NCBI GenBank assembly: GCA_021160885.1
Contig: JAGHBR010000266.1
Location: 1 to 12,549 of the forward strand
DNA from: Caldisericaceae bacterium
GTDB taxonomy: Bacteria > Calditrichota > Calditrichia > Calditrichales > Calditrichaceae
Reading direction: 5' to 3'
DNA length: 12,549 bases
Shown here one piece after another: positions 7,747 to 12,549 of the stretch; positions within the stretch are counted from its first letter, which is position 1, and each line of letters opens with the position of its first letter. Below the pieces are notes generated by a model that was not told where the DNA came from, made no database searches, and saw only the letters and a program-made list of their open reading frames with translations. Position numbers and translations under genes: made by a program.

Positions 7747-8640
7747 ATGGCAGTTAAACGCGTTTTAATAACCGGCATTTACGGTTACATCAGTCAATAC
7801 CTGTTGCGTTTTAAACCGAACAACGTAGAAGTTTACGGAACTGCCCGCCGACAATACGACCGTCCTTTGCCCCATGTAAAAACGCTCTTTTCTTTAGATT
7901 TATTTCAAGATGTGCAACAGCAGTTAGATTCAATTAATGAGCCCATCGATGTGATAATACACACGGCGGCTGAGAGTAAATTGGCTGTTTGTGAGAAACA
8001 GCCGGAGCTGGCCTTACGCGTTAATGCCCGAGCGACTGGCGAGTTGGCTGCTTGGTGCCAACTAAATAAAGTGCGGCTGATTTACCTTTCGACCGACATT
8101 GTGTTTAAAGGCGACAAACCACCTTACGATGAAAATAGTTCTCCTGATCCGATTAATCAATATGGTTACAGCAAATGGCAGGGCGAGCTGGCGGTTCAGG
8201 AAACTTTGAACGATTTTGCCATTGGACGTATTGCGCTGGCTCTGGCGCCCGGTTTGAACGGTACGCAAAATTTTATTGACTGGTTTTTAAATCGTCTGAA
8301 CCATAATGAAACCATTCCTCTTTTTAAAGATGAAATCCGCACACCAACCTACACTGCGGAACTGGCCAAAAATTTCTGGCGTTTAGCATTAAGCAATGAA
8401 AAGGGAATTTTCCACATTTGTGGTGGGCAGCCATTGGACCGTTACACTCTGGGCAAAGCGCTTTGCGATGTGTTGGGGCGGGGGCACGAATTGTTGAAGC
8501 CGGTCTCTTTAAACGATATGACGGACTATCCCAGGCCGGTGGATGTCTCCTTGAAATCTACCAGAACGATTGATGGACGACCGCTTAAGATAGCTTCCAT
8601 CTTAAACTGCCTGACTAGAATCATCAAGGATGTCAAGTAA
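7747..8640 (+). CDS. RmlD-like NAD(P)-dependent sugar-nucleotide reductase (extended SDR)
   Basis: The protein has 297 residues. The ATG lies 3 nt after the previous stop, with only a weak TAAGAA before it, so translational coupling is likely. The N-terminal Rossmann motif is LITGIYGYIS (8-16): the first two glycines (Gly10, Gly13) of GxxGxxG are present and the third position is Ser16. IIHTAAESKLAVCE resembles the RmlD pattern IHaAAyt-V--aE. The catalytic set is Ser115-Thr116-Asp117 (STD) with Tyr139 and Lys143 in YGYSK. Near the C-terminus YPRPVDVSLKSTR parallels the RPxxSxL motif of dTDP-4-dehydrorhamnose reductases. I infer a cytoplasmic reductase or epimerase acting on a nucleotide-sugar. 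No other rml genes are in the window, so rmlD is not assigned and a MAT2B-like or other role is possible. It is the only apparently cytoplasmic member of this three-gene unit. Confidence 0.85.
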   Translation: MAVKRVLITGIYGYISQYLLRFKPNNVEVYGTARRQYDRPLPHVKTLFSLDLFQDVQQQLDSINEPIDVIIHTAAESKLAVCEKQPELALRVNARATGELAAWCQLNKVRLIYLSTDIVFKGDKPPYDENSSPDPINQYGYSKWQGELAVQETLNDFAIGRIALALAPGLNGTQNFIDWFLNRLNHNETIPLFKDEIRTPTYTAELAKNFWRLALSNEKGIFHICGGQPLDRYTLGKALCDVLGRGHELLKPVSLNDMTDYPRPVDVSLKSTRTIDGRPLKIASILNCLTRIIKDVK

Positions 8641-8652
8641 TTTTTACTTGAC
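8632..8652 (+). terminator. Perfect 9-bp inverted repeat over a stop codon (possible hairpin)
   Basis: GTCAAGTAA (8632-8640) and TTACTTGAC (8644-8652) are exact reverse complements separated by TTT. The left arm contains the last three codons of the RmlD-like gene, including its TAA stop. No strong T-run follows (CAGATTGTTATTTC), so this is a poor match to an intrinsic terminator. It could instead be an mRNA-end or pausing hairpin. The inverted repeat is certain; its role is not. Confidence 0.4.
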
Positions 8653-8727
8653 CAGATTGTTATTTCATTGCCAATTAAAAATGTTTAAATTTCCAAAAAA
8701 AGGAATTAACAGAGAGAGTCCCCAAAA

Positions 8728-9543
8728 ATGAAAATCGCATTAATTCAACAACATTGCAGTCAGGATAAGCAGGAAAATATTGAACGGGCTGTACAGGCTG
8801 CTAAAAAAGCGGCCTTGAATGGCGCTAAAATCATTGCTTTTGCCGAACTGGCCTTTGAACTGTTTTACCCGCAGCATCGCCACCCGCAAGATCGCCTGGC
8901 GCTGGCCGAGCCTATTCCTGGCCCAACCACAGAACGTTTTATTAAGTTAGCCGAGGAATTGGGCGTGGTGTTTGTGCTCAATCTTTACGAATGCGATGGT
9001 GACAAAGCCTTTGACACCTCACCTGTAATAGATGCCGACGGGACACTGCTAGGTACTACGCGCATGATTCACATTACCGATTATCCTGGTTTTTATGAAC
9101 AGGACTATTACGATCCGGGCGATCATGACGCTCCGGTTTACCACACAGAATTTGCCAAAATTGGTGTGGCGATTTGTTACGACCGGCATTACCCGGAGTA
9201 CATGCGTCGGTCGGCTCTGCAGGGGGCAGAAATCGTTTTTGTGCCACAGGCCGGTGCGGTGGGCGAGTGGCCCGAAGGCGTGTACGAAGCTGAGATGCGC
9301 GTGGCTGCTTTTCAGAACGGTTATTTTACCGCGCTATGCAATCGCGTGGGTAAAGAGGAAGTGCTGGAATTTGCCGGTCAATCCTTTGTCTGTGATCCCT
9401 TTGGTCAGGTGGTAGCCCAGGCTGCCATGGGTAAAGACGAAATCCTGTTCTGTGACATCGACTTGAAGCGCATTAAAGAATCACCTGCCAAACGCTGGTT
9501 TTTCCGCGACCGCCGGCCGGAGTTGTACGGGAAGTGGTTCTAA
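8728..9543 (+). CDS. Nitrilase-superfamily carbon-nitrogen hydrolase with Met at the catalytic Lys position
   Basis: The protein has 271 residues, normal for the family. The N-terminus MKIALIQQ is the usual first strand. The catalytic Glu is Glu40 (FAELAFE) and the nucleophile is Cys150 in GVAICYDRHYPEYMR. Residues GFYEQDYYDPGD (121-132) and the block QAGAVGEWPEGVYEAEMRVAAFQNGYF resemble N-carbamoylputrescine amidase and beta-ureidopropionase relatives. In those, the third catalytic residue is the Lys of an R-K-x-H motif; here the segment reads TRMIHITDYPG, placing Met113 (codon 9064-9066) at that position. From memory, related proteins may share R-M-x-H, so this may be a subfamily trait. It probably acts on a carbamoyl or amide substrate in the cytoplasm, but the specificity is uncertain. 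It lies 87 nt downstream of the SDR gene with a purine-rich leader (AGAGAGAG at 8711-8718) and no strong Shine-Dalgarno sequence. Confidence 0.87.
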   Translation: MKIALIQQHCSQDKQENIERAVQAAKKAALNGAKIIAFAELAFELFYPQHRHPQDRLALAEPIPGPTTERFIKLAEELGVVFVLNLYECDGDKAFDTSPVIDADGTLLGTTRMIHITDYPGFYEQDYYDPGDHDAPVYHTEFAKIGVAICYDRHYPEYMRRSALQGAEIVFVPQAGAVGEWPEGVYEAEMRVAAFQNGYFTALCNRVGKEEVLEFAGQSFVCDPFGQVVAQAAMGKDEILFCDIDLKRIKESPAKRWFFRDRRPELYGKWF

Positions 9544-9622
9544 CGTCAACTTCAACTTACCTGCCTTAATTCAAACATCTTTTTAGGATTTTAAACAAAA
9601 TCGCTTAATTTACATGAATTCG

Positions 9623-9674
9623 TCGATTACAATCTAAAATTTTATTGAAAATCGGCGATTGCAATATTAAATTT
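9623..9674 (+). repeat. Imperfect 20-nt direct repeat upstream of the ATPase gene
   Basis: Segments 9623-9642 and 9655-9674 match at 16 of 20 positions (CGATTxCAAT followed by an A/T-rich TAAA-TTT end), offset by 32 nt, about three helical turns. They flank or overlap the candidate promoter at 9645-9673, as operator half-sites could. Low complexity in this A/T-rich leader is an alternative explanation. Confidence 0.4.
9645..9673 (+). promoter_or_regulatory. Candidate sigma70-type promoter
   Basis: TTGAAA (9645-9650) and TAAATT (9668-9673) are separated by 17 nt, and would start a transcript near 9680 with a short leader carrying the ribosome site at 9687. The -10 matches TATAAT at only four positions and the region is A/T-rich, so this may be chance. 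Confidence 0.2.
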
Positions 9675-9686
9675 GTTTAAAAAATT

Positions 9687-9691
9687 GAGGG
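9687..9691 (+). promoter_or_regulatory. Ribosome binding site deciding the start at 9697
   Basis: GAGGG lies 5 nt before the ATG at 9697. An in-frame TTG at 9673 would add eight residues (MFKKLRVR) but has no Shine-Dalgarno sequence. Family members, as I recall them, begin close to the R-x-[IL]...IL-K segment, which fits the ATG at 9697. Confidence 0.6.
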
Positions 9692-9696
9692 TTCGA

Positions 9697-10821
9697 ATGG
9701 TTGAGCGTAGTTTACAATCCGTAATTTTAAAACATTTGACCTTAAAGAAAATCATCATTATTTACGGAGCCCGCCAGGTGGGCAAAACCACTCTGGTGCA
9801 AATATTGTTGAAAAACATCAATGAACCTTTCCTGCTGCTCAATGGCGATGAACCTGATGTACGCGAAATTCTAAATGGGGCAACTTCGACTCGTTTACAG
9901 GCATTGGTTGGTAAGAACAAGGTGGTGGTCTTTGACGAAGCGCAGCGCATTCCCGACATTGGGCTTGTCTTGAAGTTGTTGTACGATTCCATGCCAAACT
10001 TGAAAATCATCGTCACTGGTTCTTCTTCGCTGGATTTAGCTAATCAATTACAGGAACCGTTGACCGGCCGGAAATTGGTTTTTAAGCTTTTTCCCTTTTC
10101 TTTCAAGGAGATGGTGAATCACACTTCGCTTTTAGAAGAAAAACGGTTGTTAGAACATCGTCTAATCTATGGTTACTATCCGGAAATTGTAAATAAATCA
10201 GATAGCGAGCAAATTTTGCTAAGCGCTCTGACGGAAAGCTATTTGTACAAAGATATTTTGTCCATGGGGCTGGTTAAAAAGCCACATATTTTAGAAAAGC
10301 TCTTACGAGCGCTGGCGCTGCAAATCGGCCAGGAAGTGTCTTATTCAGAATTGGGGGCGTTAATTGGTGCGGACAAGCAGACCGTTGAGAAATACATCGA
10401 CTTGCTGGAAAAATCGTTTGTCATTTTTCGTTTGCAAACATTTTCGCGCAATCTAAGAAATGAAATCAAAAAGAACCGCAAGATCTATTTTTACGACAAC
10501 GGAATCCGCAATGCTTTGATTAAAAATTTTAATCCGTTGCCTTTGCGCTCGGACGTTGGCGCTTTGTGGGAAAACTTTTTTATCTCTGAAAGAATGAAAT
10601 ATTTGAACAATGAGTTAAAGATGGTTAATACTTATTTCTGGCGTACGCACAGCCAGCAAGAGATTGATTACCTTGAAGAGTCAGGAGGACAATTAATTGC
10701 GTATAAAATAAAATGGAATCCCAGAAAAAGAGTACGCTTTCCAGAAAAGTTTGTAAAGACCTACCATCCCCAAAAGACACATGTGATTCATCCAGAAAAT
10801 TATTTTGAGTTTTTACTTTAA
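9697..10821 (+). CDS. AAA-type ATPase with DUF4143 C-terminal domain
   Basis: The protein has 374 residues from the ATG at 9697. The AAA_14-type ATPase domain holds Walker A GARQVGKTT (24-32), Walker B VVVFDEAQ (Asp80-Glu81), a sensor segment IIVTGSSSLDL (Ser109-111 region) and an LTGR (Arg125) before FPFSFKEM. A winged-helix-like stretch (YSELGALIGADKQTVEKYIDLLEKSFVI) leads into the DUF4143 region with IYFYDNGIRNALI. The C-terminal domain has a PD-(D/E)xK-like pattern: EIDYLEE (Asp324) and then AYKIKW, where relatives have E-x-K. Position 337 is Lys, so one acidic residue is missing. These ATPases are common in archaea and Bacteroidota-like genomes, often as many divergent copies, and their biological role is unclear. 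It stands alone, 153 nt after the nitrilase-family gene and 277 nt before rsmB. Confidence 0.88.
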   Translation: MVERSLQSVILKHLTLKKIIIIYGARQVGKTTLVQILLKNINEPFLLLNGDEPDVREILNGATSTRLQALVGKNKVVVFDEAQRIPDIGLVLKLLYDSMPNLKIIVTGSSSLDLANQLQEPLTGRKLVFKLFPFSFKEMVNHTSLLEEKRLLEHRLIYGYYPEIVNKSDSEQILLSALTESYLYKDILSMGLVKKPHILEKLLRALALQIGQEVSYSELGALIGADKQTVEKYIDLLEKSFVIFRLQTFSRNLRNEIKKNRKIYFYDNGIRNALIKNFNPLPLRSDVGALWENFFISERMKYLNNELKMVNTYFWRTHSQQEIDYLEESGGQLIAYKIKWNPRKRVRFPEKFVKTYHPQKTHVIHPENYFEFLL

Positions 10822-11098
10822 AAGTTCCGATCTTTGCCCAGGATGTCCCCCCATTTGCGGATGACAAAATTGCAATTCAGAAACATGGTTTTTCCCACAA
10901 CAGCGGAGCCTGCTAATGTTTGTAATACAATTCTTCAAGTTCTAATAAGTAAATATTTCTAAACACCTCGGTGCATTTCGGTGTCCTTCGGTGGCTAACA
11001 GTTTATTGGGCGGTTCCGATTTTGCTCTGTACTTGTCATTTTGCCAATTCTTTGTTATTTTTGTGCGCCATTTTCTAAAAACAAATTAGTGGGTTAAA
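10822..11098. other. Gene-free spacer before rsmB
   Basis: This 277-nt gap has no supported ORF on either strand and no strong hairpin plus T-run that I can see. Its one distinctive element is the 10-nt periodic repeat at 10967-10996. No ribosome site better than GTGGG (11090-11094) precedes rsmB. Confidence 0.6.
10967..10996 (+). repeat. Three tandem copies of a 10-nt TTCGGTG motif
   Basis: The units ctcggtgcat (10967-10976), ttcggtgtcc (10977-10986) and ttcggtggct (10987-10996) share the core TCGGTG at an exact 10-nt period, then GGCTAA ends the tract. Similar CTCTGTG/TTCGTGG-type intergenic tracts are familiar to me from environmental bacterial genomes, but I cannot confirm that here. It is unrelated in sequence to the octamer arrays at 5888-6060. 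Confidence 0.7.
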
Positions 11099-12439
11099 AT
11101 GATAAAAAAGCCAAAATCAGCGCGCGCGCTGGCCTATGAAGTTCTGTTTAAATTTGAAAAAACATTTGACCGTCTGGATGACCTGAGTGACCGCGCCCTG
11201 GCGCAAAATGAACTGAGCTCCAGAGAACGTCGTTTTTTTAAAAATTTAACCAGCGGCGTGGTGCGTCATCGCTTGTACCTGGACTGGATTGGCAGTCAGC
11301 TCTACCGGGGACGCTACAAAAAACTGTTGATTAAATTTAAAGTCCTGTTAAGGCAGGCGCTTTTCGAATTGATTTTCATGAACGCCATTCCCGACCATGC
11401 CGCAGTAAATGAATACGTGAATTTGACCAAAAAGAAACTCAATCCTTTTCAGGCCAAATTGATGAACGGCCTGTTGCGCAATTTTTTAAGGCAGAAGAAG
11501 GATTTTCTACCACCGTTAAAAATCAGTGATCCCATCAAACGCTTAAGTGTTCAGTATTCTTTTCCGGAATGGTTGATCAAACGCTGGATTGGCTTTTGGG
11601 GCGAAGAAGAAACCGAAGCGCTGTGTAAAAAAATGAACGAACCACCTGATTTCGATATCCACATCAATAAGCAAAAGATAAGCCCCAAAAAATTTAAAAA
11701 TCTCTTATTAGAAAAAAAGGTGCCCTTTAAAGAAGTGGAGTACGATTCAGGCGTTTTACGCGTCAATGACCTACAGCCCTTTTTACGCGAGCGCTGGTTC
11801 GAAAAAGGCTATTGTGTGGTGCAGGATGAAAGCGCCGCGCTGGTAGCGGATCAAATAGAATTAAAAGAAGGCAGTAAAATTTTGGACATGTGCGCCGCGC
11901 CAGGCGGCAAATACGTTCAACTGCTTAAAAAGAAACCAGCTGGGGCCGTTTTGGTGGCAGCCGATATTGATTTTGTCCGATTAAAAAAAGTAAAGCAAAA
12001 TGTGGAACGATTGGGACTAAAAGGCGGTTTGTTCGTGGTGGCGGACGGTAAAAATCCGCCCTTTAAAACAGGCGGCTTTGATCAGATTTTAATCGACGCG
12101 CCCTGTACCGGTCTGGGCGTGATTCGCAAGCATCCAGACATCAAATGGCGCCGCAAGTTCGAGGAAATTGTTGAATTTTCCAAAATTCAGGAAGACCTGC
12201 TGGAAGCTGCGGATGCCATTTTAAAACCGGGCGGAAAGCTGATTTACAGTACCTGTACGGTGGACTATTTTGAAAATGAAAATGTGGCACAAGAATTCTT
12301 AAGCAAACATGCGCAAAAGTATCAACTACAGCAAGCAAAGGCGCCCGACCCTACCATGCTGAATGAAGGCTTTGTTCGCATTCAGCCGCAACAACACAAC
12401 ATGGATGGCGGCTTCTGCGCGGTATTTCTTAAGAAATAA
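11099..12439 (+). CDS. rsmB: 16S rRNA (cytosine-C5)-methyltransferase RsmB
   Basis: The protein has 446 residues, close to the usual 430-450. Residues about 5-140 form the NusB-like RNA-binding domain (ARALAYEVLFKFE, FKNLTSGVVRHRLYLDW, PDHAAVNEYVNLTKK). The C-terminal methyltransferase domain has SAM motif I LDMCAAPGGK (262-271), motif IV DAPCTGLGVIRKHPDIKWRR with Cys336, and motif VI YSTCTV with Cys386. In E. coli RsmB (Fmu) the corresponding pair is Cys325 and Cys389, the latter being the nucleophile that attacks C967 of 16S rRNA. The closing DGGFCAVFLKK is also typical. The enzyme uses S-adenosylmethionine in the cytoplasm and modifies a small-subunit helix near the decoding region. It appears monocistronic here and is not beside fmt or def as in many genomes. 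RsmF and other Fmu/NOP2 relatives are less likely because they lack the N-terminal NusB domain. Confidence 0.95.
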   Translation: MIKKPKSARALAYEVLFKFEKTFDRLDDLSDRALAQNELSSRERRFFKNLTSGVVRHRLYLDWIGSQLYRGRYKKLLIKFKVLLRQALFELIFMNAIPDHAAVNEYVNLTKKKLNPFQAKLMNGLLRNFLRQKKDFLPPLKISDPIKRLSVQYSFPEWLIKRWIGFWGEEETEALCKKMNEPPDFDIHINKQKISPKKFKNLLLEKKVPFKEVEYDSGVLRVNDLQPFLRERWFEKGYCVVQDESAALVADQIELKEGSKILDMCAAPGGKYVQLLKKKPAGAVLVAADIDFVRLKKVKQNVERLGLKGGLFVVADGKNPPFKTGGFDQILIDAPCTGLGVIRKHPDIKWRRKFEEIVEFSKIQEDLLEAADAILKPGGKLIYSTCTVDYFENENVAQEFLSKHAQKYQLQQAKAPDPTMLNEGFVRIQPQQHNMDGGFCAVFLKK

Positions 12440-12453
12440 AATTCATTAAATCA

Positions 12454-12475
12454 CAAAAACAAGATTTTGTTTTTG
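12454..12475 (+). terminator. A/T-rich 9-bp hairpin after rsmB (weak terminator candidate)
   Basis: CAAAAACAA (12454-12462) and TTGTTTTTG (12467-12475) are perfect reverse complements with a GATT loop, 14 nt after the rsmB stop. The right arm itself contains the T-run. The stem has only two G-C pairs per arm, so it is marginal as an intrinsic terminator. The remaining 74 bases to the window end hold no recognisable gene. Confidence 0.35.
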
Positions 12476-12549
12476 AAAGATAAAATGAAACCTTGATTTT
12501 CCATAGGCAATAAACATTACAGATTCCATAGTTTTACCCAGTTTTAAAA

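Noticed and set aside
9095..9415. Plus-strand 106-codon frame overlapping the nitrilase-family gene in another phase
   Set aside because: It overlaps the Cys150 catalytic region of an unmistakable gene, and its Arg/Trp/Cys-rich product looks like an out-of-frame translation.
11033..11060. Promoter for rsmB (TTGTCA, 16 nt, TTATTT)
   Set aside because: The -10 is a poor match in an A/T-rich stretch, and alternative placements are as good.
12424..12437. 14-nt palindrome ATTTCTTAAGAAAT at the end of rsmB
   Set aside because: It is explained by the Lys-Lys codons and neighbouring A/T-rich codons at the C-terminus. It has no loop and no supporting context.

Overview
The window reads as a stretch of chromosome from a Gram-negative, outer-membrane-bearing bacterium of moderate GC. 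Type IX secretion (T9SS)-type sorting domains, propeller/barrel fusions and Bacteroidetes-like small families, together with this codon style, suggest the Calditrichota (Caldithrix-like) or a neighbouring Fibrobacterota-Chlorobiota-Bacteroidota lineage. This placement is inference from protein style only; no rRNA or other phylogenetic marker was compared. All eight supported genes lie on the + strand. I see no tRNA, rRNA, CRISPR array, transposase or phage gene.

Region 1 (1-5872) holds two large envelope/secreted proteins. The first is the 3' part of an M6-type (immune inhibitor A-like) metallopeptidase homologue, followed by a Ca-loop/FG-GAP-like propeller region and a T9SS type A sorting domain. 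Its zinc-binding HExxH box has become SNIGS, so it looks like a pseudopeptidase. The second is a 1056-residue protein with a signal peptide, an intact HEFTH gluzincin domain, a TolB/PD40-type beta-propeller and an Omp85-like outer-membrane barrel in one chain.

Region 2 (5873-6092) is a gene-free spacer. It carries six head-to-tail copies of an 8-nt motif (GTWTAAGR) and then four copies in inverted orientation, so the transcript could fold into a long imperfect hairpin just before the next ribosome binding site.

Region 3 (6093-8640) is a tight three-gene unit: two tandem paralogous exported proteins of a DUF5683-like family and, 3 nt later, an RmlD-like sugar-nucleotide reductase of the SDR superfamily. 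A perfect 9-bp inverted repeat overlaps the last stop codon.

Region 4 (8641-12549) holds three more independent genes. They are a nitrilase-superfamily amidohydrolase whose catalytic lysine position appears to be Met, an AAA/DUF4143 ATPase, and rsmB (16S rRNA m5C methyltransferase). The spacer before rsmB contains three copies of a second short-period repeat (10 nt, TTCGGTG core).

The first four genes all concern the cell envelope or secretion. The last three are cytoplasmic and look unrelated to each other. The strongest leads are the dead M6 site, the inverted octamer array, the peptidase-propeller-barrel fusion and the nitrilase Lys-to-Met change.
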